DNA of 64,000 bases from Rhodobacteraceae bacterium Alg231-30 (GCA_900143615.1 FREU01000005.1:62084-126083), one strand, 5' to 3'; counted from the stretch's first letter, positions 17,616 to 26,844 are shown. Program-made: numbers and translations. Notes: a model not told the origin generated them from the letters alone.

Positions 17616-18737
17616 ATGACGTTTTTAAGAGTTTTCAAAACCACTGCGCGTGCGGGTGTTGCCCTATTGGCCTCCTTTTCTATGGCCTGGGCTTGTACCG
17701 GTATCATGCTGACTGGCGCAGACGGCAGCATCATTCGCGCACGGACTGCAGAATGGGGCCCATTCGATCTTGAAACCAAAATAAACATTATCCCAAGAGG
17801 ATACTCCTATACAGCTGGGGCGATGCCCGACGGCAAAGAAGGCCTATCCTGGACGGGGCGCTATGGCATGGTCGGCATTAGCATGCTGGATCACGGGGCC
17901 CCTGCGGATGGCATCAACGAAGCAGGCTTGTCGGCTGGGCTATTTTACCTGCCCGGTTACACCGAATATCAAGAATACAAGCCAGACCTAGCTGACAACA
18001 CAATTCCCGGTGACTTGCTGGCCTCTTATGTGCTGTCTCAATTCGAAACCGTAGAAGAAGCGCAGGCCGGTTTGGAAAACGTTCGTGTCGTTGGCGTCGT
18101 TGATGAAACGCTTGGCTTTCCTTTTCCGTTCCACATGCTGGTGTCGGATCGCAGCGGTGGGCGGATCGTCGTGGAATACATCGATGGTGAACTCACCGTC
18201 TTTGATGCACCGCTTGGCGTTATCACCAATTCTCCCAATTACGATTGGCATATGACCAATCTCAACAATTACGTGAACCTCTCCGCGATTAGTGTTCCAC
18301 CTGTTGAAACAAGCGGTGTTTCATTTGCTCCGCTGGGGGCAGGCAGTGGCATGATTGGCTTGCCTGGGGACTTCACACCGCCATCTCGTTTTGTGCGTGC
18401 GGTTGCCTTCTCGCAAACGGCCCGGGAAACAACTGACGGTTATGACACCGTGCGCGAAGCGTTCCGCATCCTCGACAATTTCAACATCCCCGCCGATGCT
18501 GCCGAAGGTGCGCAGGACGATGTTCAGTCCGACGATCTGCTCTACAGCGCCACGCAAATCACCACAGCGAGCGATAGCCAGAACCTCGTTTACTACTATC
18601 ATACCATGTATGATCGCACGGTTCACGCCGTGGATATGAAGAAAATCGACTTCGAGAACATGGGCGGCGAGATGATTGTTTTTGAAACCAGCGGCGATCG
18701 CAAGCCCACCATTGTGGACATGACGCCAAGCAATTGA
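17616..18737 (+). CDS. Exported linear amide C-N hydrolase, choloylglycine hydrolase / penicillin V acylase family
   Basis: A 373-aa Ntn-hydrolase. A signal peptide ends at SMAWA and is followed at once by CTGIML. Cleavage would expose the N-terminal nucleophilic cysteine (Cys27 of the precursor), as the family requires. Other active-site elements are recognisable: the Arg in ARTAEWG (the position usually followed by Asp is Glu), the Asn in ITNSPNYDWH and the Arg in PPSRFVRAV. Members cleave amide bonds of conjugated bile salts, penicillin V or acyl-homoserine lactones. In a marine-type proteobacterium, AHL or N-acyl amino acid cleavage is more plausible than bile salt hydrolysis, by inference. 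An exported esterase follows. Confidence 0.88.
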   Translation: MTFLRVFKTTARAGVALLASFSMAWACTGIMLTGADGSIIRARTAEWGPFDLETKINIIPRGYSYTAGAMPDGKEGLSWTGRYGMVGISMLDHGAPADGINEAGLSAGLFYLPGYTEYQEYKPDLADNTIPGDLLASYVLSQFETVEEAQAGLENVRVVGVVDETLGFPFPFHMLVSDRSGGRIVVEYIDGELTVFDAPLGVITNSPNYDWHMTNLNNYVNLSAISVPPVETSGVSFAPLGAGSGMIGLPGDFTPPSRFVRAVAFSQTARETTDGYDTVREAFRILDNFNIPADAAEGAQDDVQSDDLLYSATQITTASDSQNLVYYYHTMYDRTVHAVDMKKIDFENMGGEMIVFETSGDRKPTIVDMTPSN

Positions 18738-18768
18738 TGCCTCAGTCGCTATAGTTGCGAAAAAAATA

Positions 18769-18807
18769 GGAAAACCGTTAGCGGTACTCAGCCTCTACCG
18801 GTTTTCC
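18769..18807 (+). terminator. Hairpin after the choloylglycine-hydrolase-like gene
   Basis: GGAAAACCG and CGGTTTTCC form a perfect 9-base stem around a 21-base loop, 31 bases after the stop codon. There is no strong T run, so it may protect the 3' end rather than terminate. Confidence 0.45.
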
Positions 18808-18979
18808 ACCACTGAATTCGGTGGGAAAAGTCGGTGAGTCACAAACCCTAGCGGGCAGAAATGCGGCAAAGTTTTTGAGAAAACGCCAAATGATGATGTT
18901 CAGCGCGACGTTTCAAAAGCTAGTATTCATCCATCCAATCATCAGAGTCCAACTGTTACCGTTACTAAAGGAAACCAAA

Positions 18980-19987
18980 ATGCAGCCCATTTACCGTCTC
19001 CTCTCTTCTTGCGTTGTCATGTTTTCTGTTCTGGCAGTTGCGCCATCAGCGTCAGAAGCCCAGATGACCGAGAAACCCAAGTATGACGTCGAGGTCACGC
19101 GGGACATTGTGTATGCCGAAGGTCTGATCCGTATCGATGGTCAAGAGACGACCCGAGACCTTTGGATGGATGCCTATTTTCCCAAAGAAGCGGAACGGGG
19201 CGACCTGCCTGTTGTCATCTACACGCATGGAGGCGCGTTTCACCACGGTTCACCTCGGACCGGGTACCGGGTTGACGGTGCTCTATCGACCTCACCGGAA
19301 GACTATTGCAGGCTTTTCTCAGGTTTAGGCTATGCCTGTTTCGCGATCAATTATCGCTTGGGTCCAGAGGAGCCAATCGCCTCCGGGATCGGTTATCAGG
19401 AGGCGCATATCGCACGTGACAGTATCGCCCTTATGATGGATCGCGTCAGTGTCATCCGCCAGAACCTCGGCATGCGGCCACTTGACGTAAGTGATCCCGA
19501 AGACGAGCTGTTGTTGTCTGACACAGTGCTCGGCGCCGTTGAAGATCTTGGCCGCGCTGTCGGTTATGTGCAATCAAACGCCGCCGAATTTGGGATCGAT
19601 GCCGATCGTATCGTCGTAGGCGGGTTTTCGGCAGGCGCTGTCACATCGCTCAACGTTGCGCATGGTACGGATGCGTCGGTTGCTGGTGCCTTTACACTGT
19701 CTACCGGGCCGATTGGGCTCGACATCTTTCAAACGGTTACAGAGCAATCAAACCGGCCTCCCATTCTGATCTTCACGGGTCAGTATGATCTGTCTGGCGC
19801 GCGCGCAAGCATCGGAAGCCTGCTGCAACTTTACGAGTCGGCTGATGTCGATCACGAATTTGCCTGGGTGCCTGGGTTTGGTCACTTCTATCCTTCCGGC
19901 GCACCAACGCTGGGGGCGGACGGTTCAATCCATTCGGTTGAGGATCGCATTGTGGCATTTGTGCAAAGGGTGACGGCGAAGCAATAA
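18980..19987 (+). CDS. Exported alpha/beta hydrolase (esterase/lipase type)
   Basis: A 335-aa protein with a Sec signal (MQPIYRLLSSCVVMFSVLAV, cleavage near SEAQ). The oxyanion motif is THGGAFHHG (HGGxF), the nucleophile elbow GGFSAGA (GxSxG), with a likely acid in TGQYD and a catalytic His in GFGHFY. It belongs to the carboxylesterase/HSL-like branch that cleaves ester bonds. The start is the ATG at 18980, preceded by AAAGGAAA; the longer frame from 18821 would bury the signal peptide. With the preceding amidase gene it forms a small set of periplasmic hydrolases, though a 242-base gap and hairpin suggest separate transcripts. Confidence 0.87.
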   Translation: MQPIYRLLSSCVVMFSVLAVAPSASEAQMTEKPKYDVEVTRDIVYAEGLIRIDGQETTRDLWMDAYFPKEAERGDLPVVIYTHGGAFHHGSPRTGYRVDGALSTSPEDYCRLFSGLGYACFAINYRLGPEEPIASGIGYQEAHIARDSIALMMDRVSVIRQNLGMRPLDVSDPEDELLLSDTVLGAVEDLGRAVGYVQSNAAEFGIDADRIVVGGFSAGAVTSLNVAHGTDASVAGAFTLSTGPIGLDIFQTVTEQSNRPPILIFTGQYDLSGARASIGSLLQLYESADVDHEFAWVPGFGHFYPSGAPTLGADGSIHSVEDRIVAFVQRVTAKQ

Positions 19988-20938
19988 CCCTATACCCTCA
20001 AATGAGGAAGGCAGGTTTGATTGCTCGATCGCAAAGGAATGCATGGCTATTTATTTAACGGACAGGAGTAGGAACGAACATTTTTTCTACTCCCATTTTC
20101 AATTAACTGAATTGTTGCCCTGCGTGCTAAACGGCAATTTTTAAACAGAAAACACATTGCGAAAGAGCATCCATTCAAAAACTGTGGCCCACTTTTTGCA
20201 CGTACCTAACCTCAAAAAGTGCGTAACCGGATGGTTTAGATTTCAAGGTTTCGAGTGGCTGCCTTTGCCGAACTGCGGAAAGGTGTTTGCCGGCGTGGCT
20301 AAGGTCCGATTTCCGCCCATCTTGAAGATTGCTCAAGTCTGCTTTGGCACTGGGAGCGGACGTTAGCTATTGAATGACAACGGCAGCTTGGTTCGTAGCG
20401 CACCCAGATGTTTCCCCAGATCAAAAGGCGTTTCTCTCCAACAACTCAAAAGCTCGTATTAAACCGAATACCGCAAAGAAACCCACTGGCATGGCGATCC
20501 AGTCAAGGAAACCGTTCTTGACGAGTTTCATAGGACCGTCGCCTATATGGTAAAATGGCAGCGGGAATACCAAAAATCGCCAATAAGTTTACGATCAATT
20601 CCAAGTTAGCGGTTCTCTAAAGGACTTGAAAATTAGCGACGAATAATACACCCCTTCACCGCGAGGCTTTCCACAAGGCCGCCTTTCGGACAAGTTGCAG
20701 CATTCGGTCAATGTGGCCTCCAAGAGAGCTATTGCCACACTTTGCGCCAAGATCAGCGATAACAATTTAGATCTGTTCATTTCATGAAAGCAGCACGGCG
20801 GAATGATCCACAGACACGCCACGCCATTACATACAATTTCAGAATTCTGAACCTCGATCTCCCCACTTTATATAAAATAAAAACTCTCTAAATCTCCCCA
20901 ACGGCGCAATTTCAGCGCCACAGATTGGGAAAATGATT
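19988..20938. other. AT-richer gene-poor region
   Basis: About 950 bases without a convincing intact gene. It contains the probable frameshifted small membrane protein at 20421-20604. The remaining short frames show no bias or recognisable motif. Confidence 0.5.
20421..20604 (-). pseudogene. Possible frameshifted small membrane protein
   Basis: On the minus strand one frame reads LELIVNLLAIFGIPAAILPY, then a single-base shift continues as HIGDGPMKLVKNGFLDWIA and MPVGFFAVFGLIRAFELLER to a TGA at 20423-20421. Joined, these give a sensible protein of about 61 residues with two hydrophobic segments and a short charged loop. Each half alone has no start or stop that makes sense. Codon use is AT-rich compared with neighbours. 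I do not know the family. It could also be chance. Confidence 0.35.
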
Positions 20939-21814
20939 ATGCGTTACGAAGGAAAGATCTACCGCCCCTGGATTGAGGCCGACAGTCAACTGATCCAGGT
21001 TACCCTTGGCTGTTCTATCAACACCTGCACCTTCTGCAACATGTTTCGCGACAAGAAATTCCGCCGCCGCCCGCTCGAAGACATCTTTGCCGACATCGAG
21101 TCCATGCGCCGTTTCTATCGCCATGTGGAGTCGATCTTTCTGATCGACGGCAACGTTATGGTGCTCAAGACCGACTTCCTGCTCAAGATTGTCGAGAAAA
21201 TCCGCGCGACCTTCCCCGAGATCCAGAATATCTCGCTCTACTCCGGTCTCAACGATTTGCGCCGCAAAACTGTAAAAGAGCTCACAGCACTGCGCGAGGC
21301 AGGCATCACCACAGTCTATGCGGGGCTGGAGTCCGGTGACGAACAAGTGCTTAAAGACATTCTAAAACGTATGACACGCACGCAGGCGATCGAAGGCATG
21401 GAGAAAGCCAAGGCCGCAGGCATCCGCGTCCTGCTCTCGGTGATCTTTGGTCTGGGTGGACACGACCGCTCTCGTGAACATATTGAGGCGACGACCGAGC
21501 TTCTCAATATTCTGAAACCGGAAGAAATCGCCCCTATGGCGCTCACGGTGCAACCGGGGACACCCTTGGAAGCCGACGTTCAGTCAGGGGCGTTCAAATT
21601 GCCCACGCCCCTACAAATTTTGGAAGAAGAAAAATACCTGCTGCAAAATTTGGGTGACTTTGATCACTACTATTGGGGCGATCACGGCAACAATATCGCC
21701 CATATGCGCGGCTGGATGCCCCGTCACCGCGACATGTTCCTCGACCACATCAAAGATCAGATCACAGGCAATCCGGTCACGCAGAAAAAGGTTCTTGAAA
21801 CAGCCCCTTGGTAG
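20939..21814 (+). CDS. Radical SAM protein with CxxxxCxxC cluster motif
   Basis: A 291-aa radical SAM enzyme. The [4Fe-4S]/SAM motif reads GCSINTCTFCNMF, i.e. C-x4-C-x2-C, the variant seen in the Elp3/B12-like GCxxNxCxFC group, in place of CxxxCxxC. The core barrel follows, with the GGxE-like AGLESGDEQVLK and the distal GLGGHDRSREH. No B12-binding domain precedes it. The reaction cannot be assigned. I prefer the ATG at 20939 because GGGA lies eight bases in front; the ATG at 20933 is only two bases from it. It is monocistronic and convergent with a MarR gene. Confidence 0.88.
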   Translation: MRYEGKIYRPWIEADSQLIQVTLGCSINTCTFCNMFRDKKFRRRPLEDIFADIESMRRFYRHVESIFLIDGNVMVLKTDFLLKIVEKIRATFPEIQNISLYSGLNDLRRKTVKELTALREAGITTVYAGLESGDEQVLKDILKRMTRTQAIEGMEKAKAAGIRVLLSVIFGLGGHDRSREHIEATTELLNILKPEEIAPMALTVQPGTPLEADVQSGAFKLPTPLQILEEEKYLLQNLGDFDHYYWGDHGNNIAHMRGWMPRHRDMFLDHIKDQITGNPVTQKKVLETAPW

Positions 21815-21877
21815 GCCAGCCACCCCACGCTCAAAACCAGCGCCTCTTGGAAAACACAGCCAAGGGGCGCACCCCGC

Positions 21878-22306
21878 TCAGATTTTCTGGAGCAACTGCG
21901 CTAACTGGCTTTGCTCCTCTTCGCTCAATGGCGACAGAATCTCCTCAATCACGCTCGTCAATGCACGCTGCAGCTTTTTTTGAATGTCGCGCCCCTCATC
22001 GCTCAGGGACAACAAACTCACGCGACCATCCGTCGGGCACTGTGTTCTGACAATCAACGATTTAGCTTCCAGATCTTTGATCTTACGCGTCATCTGAGAT
22101 TTATCCCGCGCCATGATCCGTACCAGCTCCTGAACCGGCATCGGCTCCCCTTCCGCCAATGTGTTCAAGATAAAGCCACCATGCGGGCCAATATCCTTGG
22201 CAACGTTCTCTCCCAACGTGCGCACTTTTGCATGCATGCCGCTTTGAATACGGCGCATAAACCGATTGGCGCTTTGACCAATTCCAAACGGGCTTTCCAT
22301 GGTCAT
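21878..22306 (-). CDS. MarR family transcriptional regulator
   Basis: A 142-aa winged-helix regulator. The recognition region is MARDKSQMTRKIKDLEAKSL and the wing is VRTQCPTDGRVSLLSL (D-x-R). It is divergent from a DUF2798 membrane protein gene, and the 85-base spacer carries a long inverted repeat, so the regulator very likely represses that gene and itself. ATGs at 22306 and 22300 are both possible; the first has GGAGA close in front. Confidence 0.91.
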   Translation of the reverse strand: MTMESPFGIGQSANRFMRRIQSGMHAKVRTLGENVAKDIGPHGGFILNTLAEGEPMPVQELVRIMARDKSQMTRKIKDLEAKSLIVRTQCPTDGRVSLLSLSDEGRDIQKKLQRALTSVIEEILSPLSEEEQSQLAQLLQKI

Positions 22307-22324
22307 GCTCTCCAAGACAGTTAG

Positions 22325-22364
22325 TTGACAAAGTCCACAACTCGACTTAAGTGGACTTTATCAA
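22325..22364. promoter_or_regulatory. MarR operator, 14-base inverted repeat
   Basis: TTGACAAAGTCCAC at 22325-22338 and GTGGACTTTATCAA at 22351-22364 match as an inverted repeat at 13 of 14 positions, separated by 12 bases. The half-sites also resemble a pair of tandem MarR sites. It occupies the spacer between the divergent marR and DUF2798 genes. Confidence 0.7.
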
Positions 22365-22391
22365 CTTAAATCATCTTCGCGGAGCGTCAAC

Positions 22392-22832
22392 GTGACAACT
22401 GTCCTACGTAAGTTTTCTATCATTGCCGCAATGATACTAACCATGAGTGGCCTGATGACCGCCATCATGACCTGTGTGTCCCTTCCGGCTGACGCAAATT
22501 TTCTCACAACATGGCTGCCCCTCTGGCTACGCGCCGCGGTGATCATCGCGCCGTGTGGGTTTGTGTTCCTAACGATCCTTGGCAGGGCGATTGATCTGCT
22601 TTTGCCCAAAACCAGCACGCTTCAAAAGCGTCTGCTCCAAGGTCTTGGCATGGTTCTGGTGATGGAAACGATCATGGCCACAGTCACCACGGTCCAGATG
22701 CACGGATGGGATCATTTGTTTGCAGCTGTCTGGTTTCACGCCATGGCCGCCGCCCTGCCCTTTGGCATCCTTATGAGCGCGCTGATGACCTTTGTGATCA
22801 AGCCACGCATGGATGCCGTGATCACAGCCTAA
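22392..22832 (+). CDS. DUF2798 family small integral membrane protein
   Basis: A 146-aa protein with four predicted membrane segments in two similar halves, each containing a motif around LxMSxLMTxxMT: ILTMSGLMTAIMT early and LMSALMTFVIKPRM late. This internal repetition is typical of DUF2798 proteins. Function unknown; divergence from a MarR gene with a clear operator suggests an inducible protein, perhaps a stress or efflux component. A terminator follows. Confidence 0.75.
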   Translation: MTTVLRKFSIIAAMILTMSGLMTAIMTCVSLPADANFLTTWLPLWLRAAVIIAPCGFVFLTILGRAIDLLLPKTSTLQKRLLQGLGMVLVMETIMATVTTVQMHGWDHLFAAVWFHAMAAALPFGILMSALMTFVIKPRMDAVITA

Positions 22833-22839
22833 GCCGCCC

Positions 22840-22880
22840 AAAGGAAGCGGGACTGCAAACCGCCCGCCCTGCTTCCTTTT
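22840..22880 (+). terminator. Terminator of the DUF2798 gene
   Basis: AAGGAAGCGGG and CCCTGCTTCCTT pair with one bulge, followed by TTTT, just after the stop codon. Confidence 0.75.
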
Positions 22881-22900
22881 GCCCGAAATATCCCGGGGGT

Positions 22901-22947
22901 CTGGGGGCTGGCCCCCAGTTTATTCTGCGTCTGGGAGCTGGCTCCAG
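22901..22947. repeat. Tandem GC-rich hairpins (Roseobacter-type intergenic repeat)
   Basis: CTGGGGGC-TG-GCCCCCAG at 22901-22918 is a perfect hairpin; CTGGGAGC-TG-GCTCCAG at 22931-22947 is a weaker second copy. The preceding AAATATCCCGGGGGT resembles the lead-in of the hairpin at 29762-29800. Confidence 0.65.
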
Positions 22948-23012
22948 TCGACTTAGCTTAAATCTCGCCCGTTTCCACAGATCATATAACGTCACGAAAG
23001 CCGCGACAAAAC

Positions 23013-24137
23013 CTAGTCGTCCGCCTGCGCATCCGCACGGCTCTTACCGGCCACATCCATCGCCAGAGTCGCAGCCATAAACTCATCCAGATCGCCGTCC
23101 AGAACCCCTTTGGTGTCTGCGGTCTCATAGTTTGTGCGCAAATCTTTCACCATCTGATAGGGCTGCAACACATAAGATCGGATCTGGTTGCCCCAGCCCG
23201 CATCGCCCTTGGCCTCATGCAGCGCATTCACTTCCGCATTCCGGCGGTCCAGCTCCATCTGATAAAGCCGCGATTTCAACGCTTTCATCGCGATATCACG
23301 GTTTTGGTGCTGTGATTTCACCGAACTGGTCACCACAATCCCTGTGGGTGCGTGGGTAATCCGAACCGCGGAATCGGTGGTGTTAACGTGCTGGCCACCC
23401 GCGCCCGAAGACCGGTAGGTATCAATTCGGATGTCGGCGGGATTCACCTCCACTTCGATGTTGTCATCAATCACCGGATAGGCCCCAACGGCGGCAAAAG
23501 ATGTCTCGCGCGTGCCTTTGCCAAAGGGTGAAATCCGCACCAAACGGTGTGTGCCGCTCTCTGACTTCAACCAGCCATAGGCGTTGTGGCCTTTGATCTG
23601 ATAGGTCGCCGATTTAATGCCCGCCTCGGTGCCACCCTGCTCTTCCTGCAACTCTACCGAATAACCACGGCTTTCGGCCCACCGCACATACATCCGCGCC
23701 AGCATGCTTGCCCAATCACAGGCTTCTGTCCCGCCCGCGCCGGATTTGATCTCCAGAAACGCATCATTGCTGTCGGTCTCGCCATTGAGCAGAGCCTCCA
23801 GTTCTTTCTTGGCGGCGGTCTTCTGCAAAGCTGTGAGAGCAGCTTCCGCCTCTGCCACAACTTCCTCGTCCTCTTCCATCTCGCCCAGCTCGATCAGCTC
23901 GACATTGTCTGACAGCTCTTGCTTGATCCCGTCATAGACCGCCAGTGAATCCACCAACATCTGCCGCTCGCGCATCAGCTTCTGCGCCTTGGCAGGGTCA
24001 TTCCACAGATCGGGGTCTTCCACCCGCGCGTTGAATTCTTCCAACCGGTGATCGGCGGTGTCATAGCCCAGACGCTGCGCCAACAGTTCCAGCGACTTTT
24101 CAATTTCGGTCACAAAATTCTGGATTTCAGCGCGCAT
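23013..24137 (-). CDS. prfB: Peptide chain release factor 2
   Basis: RF2 releases the finished peptide at UGA and UAA codons. The protein is 374 aa, full length. The codon-recognition loop contains SPF (RLVRISPFGKGTR) and the catalytic loop GGQ (SGAGGQHVNTTDSAVR). Unlike E. coli prfB there is no internal TGA with programmed +1 frameshift; the frame runs open from the ATG at 24137. It lies downstream of mrcA on the same strand, a gene order seen in related alphaproteobacteria, separated by 184 bases with a hairpin. Confidence 0.97.
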   Translation of the reverse strand: MRAEIQNFVTEIEKSLELLAQRLGYDTADHRLEEFNARVEDPDLWNDPAKAQKLMRERQMLVDSLAVYDGIKQELSDNVELIELGEMEEDEEVVAEAEAALTALQKTAAKKELEALLNGETDSNDAFLEIKSGAGGTEACDWASMLARMYVRWAESRGYSVELQEEQGGTEAGIKSATYQIKGHNAYGWLKSESGTHRLVRISPFGKGTRETSFAAVGAYPVIDDNIEVEVNPADIRIDTYRSSGAGGQHVNTTDSAVRITHAPTGIVVTSSVKSQHQNRDIAMKALKSRLYQMELDRRNAEVNALHEAKGDAGWGNQIRSYVLQPYQMVKDLRTNYETADTKGVLDGDLDEFMAATLAMDVAGKSRADAQADD

Positions 24138-24250
24138 CAGTCACATTCCGTTCTAACAAGTCAGATCAGCGTGATAGACCAGCCCCGCCTTAGGGGCAAG
24201 CATCTGCCGTGCAACAAACCAGCAACCCGCAGGCTAGGACCTATCGGATA

Positions 24251-24272
24251 GGGTTTCTTGCAAAAGAAACCC
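24251..24272 (-). terminator. Hairpin between mrcA and prfB
   Basis: GGGTTTCTT-GCAA-AAGAAACCC is a perfect 9-base stem with a 4-base loop. No T run follows on either strand, so it may be an RNA-stabilising or weak terminator structure. Confidence 0.45.
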
Positions 24273-24321
24273 CATCACATCCTGTATGCCGTAGGCATTC
24301 CTTTGGATTAAGCCGCCAAGA

Positions 24322-26844
24322 TCAGTACAATCCGCCCGAAGACACCGAGCCAAAGTCCGCCTTTGGTCCAACAACCCCTGTGCCACCATCCGATGTGGTT
24401 ACTTCGCGGCCGCCATAAGCTTCGACTTCTTCCACCAGAGGCAGGTTTGAGCCCATGGCGAAACCACCGTCATACATGATGCCAAACACAGGTTCTTCGC
24501 CTGCACGGAAGTATTCCGCCACCACATTTGCACCGCTGGCATCATTGTCCAAACGCGCGCCTGTGTAACGGTCGATTTTGATAAACTGGCCACCGGGTGG
24601 CACGCGGAATTTGCTGCCACCGTATTCTTTCACAGCTTCTTCCATAAATTCCTGAAACACCGGCCCACAGGTGGTACCGCCATAGGCGCCCCGCCCCAGA
24701 GGTTTGGGGCGATCATACCCGATGTAACAGCCCGCCACGATGGTCGAGGTAAAACCGACAAACCAAACGTCTTTAGCCTCATTGGTGGTCCCAGTTTTGC
24801 CAGCCACTGGCACCGGCAGCTTGATCTGGCTGCTGGCCGTGCCGCGTGTGACCACACCTTCCATCATCGAGGTCAGCTGATAGGCCGTGATCGGGTCCAT
24901 GACCCGCTCGCGATGGGTGACAATCGTGGGGCTGCGTGTCTCGGCAATATTCGGGTTTTCACAATCCACACAGTCACGCTGATCGTGGCGATAGATGGTT
25001 TTACCGTAACGGTCCTGCACGCGGTCAACCAATGTGGGCTCTACCCGCTCGCCGCCGTTGGCAAACATCGCATAGGCCGCCACCATCTGGAACAATGTGG
25101 TCTCATCCGCGCCCAGCGAGTTGGCCAGAAACTGCCCCATGTCCTCATAGACACCAAAGCGCTCGGCATAGCGCGCCACCGTGGACATGCCGACCTCTTG
25201 TGCCAAACGAATGGTCATCAGGTTCCGGCTCATCTCGATACCGGTGCGCATCGGGGTTGGCCCGTAGAACTGATTGGTCGAGTTGCGCGGCCGCCAAACA
25301 CCCTGTGGCGTGTCGATTTCAATTGGCGCATCGATCACAATCGTCGCCGGACTATATCCGCTGTCCAATGCCGAGGCATAGACAAACGGCTTAAAGCTTG
25401 ATCCCGGCTGACGTTTGGCCTGTGTGGCGCGGTTAAACACCGAATCCTGATAGCTAAAGCCACCCTGCATCGCAATCACACGGCCGTTGTTGACGTCCAT
25501 CGCCATAAAGCCGCCCTGCACTTCGGGAATTTGACGCAAAGACCAGCGCACAAAATCGCCGTCGTCTTTGGTGATCGCGCGCACCAGCACCACATCCCCG
25601 ACACTCAGCAAATCTCCCGCCACATTGGCGTTTGACCAGTCCTTCATGTCCTGCGCAGTAATCCAGTGGCCATCACTGTCTTCCACAACATCTTCAATGC
25701 CGATGCGCGCATCACTATTGCCCACGCTCAAGACCACCGCCGGATGCCATTTGCCTTCCAGATCCACATCCCGAGGCACCTCGACTTCGGCCAAAGCTGC
25801 ACGCCAAATGGCTTCATCTTCCAACAGTGCCGCATCGATGGTCTCGCCTGTGCCGCGCCAACCACTGCGGCTGCGGTCATATTTCTCCAGAGCCCGACGC
25901 AGGGCTGTTGCTGCCACATGCTGCATGTCGGGATCAACCGTGGCCCGCACCGTCATGCCACCGGTGAAAAACTCGTCTTCGCCAAAATCGGCACTCAGCT
26001 GACGGCGGATTTCGTCACTAAAGTAATCGCGATCCGGCATCGCCACGCGAAAGCTCTCAAAATCGCCGTTCTGCACCGAACGCAGCGGTTGTTCACGCTC
26101 TGCATCCGCAACTTCTTGCGTGATATAGCCATTCTGCGCCATCTCGCGCAGCACATAGTTGCGCCGCTGGGTCACGCGCTCTTTGGCGCGCACCGGATGA
26201 TAGCGCCCCGGCGCTTGCGGCATGGATGCCAGCATCGCTGCCTCATGCGGTTCCAGCTCATAAATCGTTTTGTTGAAATAAGTCTGCGCCGCCGCCGCCA
26301 CACCGTAAGAGTTCTGACCGAGGAAAATTTCGTTCAGATACAGCTCTAGGATTTGCTCCTTGCTCAGGGTTTCCTCAACCCGCGTGGCCAAAATCACTTC
26401 TTTGATCTTGCGCTCGATCTTACGATCGCCTGACAGCAAAAAGTTCTTCATCACCTGTTGGGTGATCGTCGACGCACCACGACACCCGCTGCCACGTGCG
26501 GCCAGACATTCAAGGCTTGCCGCCGCAATCCCGCGCGCATCATAGCCTGAGTGGGTATAGAAGTTTTTGTCTTCCGCCGAGATAAACGCCTGCTTGATCA
26601 TGTCCGGAATTTCTTCCGCAGGCACAAACAACCGCCGCTCTTGGGCAAATTCATCCATAATCTCGCCCTCACCCGAATAAATCCGGCTGATGGTCGGCGG
26701 CTTGTACTGCGCCAGAGATTCATGGCTCGGCAACTCTTGGCCATAGATCCAGAAAATCGCGCCCACAGAAAGAGCAACCACTGCCAACCCCATGGTGACA
26801 AAGGTAAAAATAGTCCCGAAAAAGGACAGGATAAATCTCAGCAC
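24322..26844 (-). CDS. mrcA: Penicillin-binding protein 1A (bifunctional transglycosylase/transpeptidase)
   Basis: An 840-aa class A PBP. A single N-terminal membrane anchor spans residues ~5-32. The GT51 glycosyltransferase domain has the catalytic Glu in SAEDKNFYTHSGYD and the GASTITQQVMKNF motif. The transpeptidase domain carries SSFKPF (SxxK serine), a later SRN (SxN) and KTGTT (KTG). It polymerises and crosslinks peptidoglycan on the periplasmic face. An OB-like insert between the domains is typical of PBP1A. It lies downstream of the cell-wall amidase gene, with a NUDIX and a lipoprotein gene between them. Confidence 0.96.
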   Translation of the reverse strand: MLRFILSFFGTIFTFVTMGLAVVALSVGAIFWIYGQELPSHESLAQYKPPTISRIYSGEGEIMDEFAQERRLFVPAEEIPDMIKQAFISAEDKNFYTHSGYDARGIAAASLECLAARGSGCRGASTITQQVMKNFLLSGDRKIERKIKEVILATRVEETLSKEQILELYLNEIFLGQNSYGVAAAAQTYFNKTIYELEPHEAAMLASMPQAPGRYHPVRAKERVTQRRNYVLREMAQNGYITQEVADAEREQPLRSVQNGDFESFRVAMPDRDYFSDEIRRQLSADFGEDEFFTGGMTVRATVDPDMQHVAATALRRALEKYDRSRSGWRGTGETIDAALLEDEAIWRAALAEVEVPRDVDLEGKWHPAVVLSVGNSDARIGIEDVVEDSDGHWITAQDMKDWSNANVAGDLLSVGDVVLVRAITKDDGDFVRWSLRQIPEVQGGFMAMDVNNGRVIAMQGGFSYQDSVFNRATQAKRQPGSSFKPFVYASALDSGYSPATIVIDAPIEIDTPQGVWRPRNSTNQFYGPTPMRTGIEMSRNLMTIRLAQEVGMSTVARYAERFGVYEDMGQFLANSLGADETTLFQMVAAYAMFANGGERVEPTLVDRVQDRYGKTIYRHDQRDCVDCENPNIAETRSPTIVTHRERVMDPITAYQLTSMMEGVVTRGTASSQIKLPVPVAGKTGTTNEAKDVWFVGFTSTIVAGCYIGYDRPKPLGRGAYGGTTCGPVFQEFMEEAVKEYGGSKFRVPPGGQFIKIDRYTGARLDNDASGANVVAEYFRAGEEPVFGIMYDGGFAMGSNLPLVEEVEAYGGREVTTSDGGTGVVGPKADFGSVSSGGLY

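Noticed and set aside
6693..18737. A bile-acid pathway linking the BASS carrier, the SDRs and the choloylglycine-hydrolase-like protein
   Set aside because: The amidase gene is 9-10 kb away with its own transcript signals, and both families have many non-bile-acid members in marine bacteria.
20157..20366. A 69-codon plus-strand frame in the empty 20-kb region
   Set aside because: No ribosome binding site, no codon bias and no recognisable motif; likely chance.
20595..20822. A 75-codon minus-strand frame
   Set aside because: A hydrophobic patch only; no start signal and overlap with the better frameshifted candidate at 20421-20604.
23013..24137. Programmed frameshift in prfB as in E. coli
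   Set aside because: The reading frame is uninterrupted from the start; no early in-frame TGA is present.
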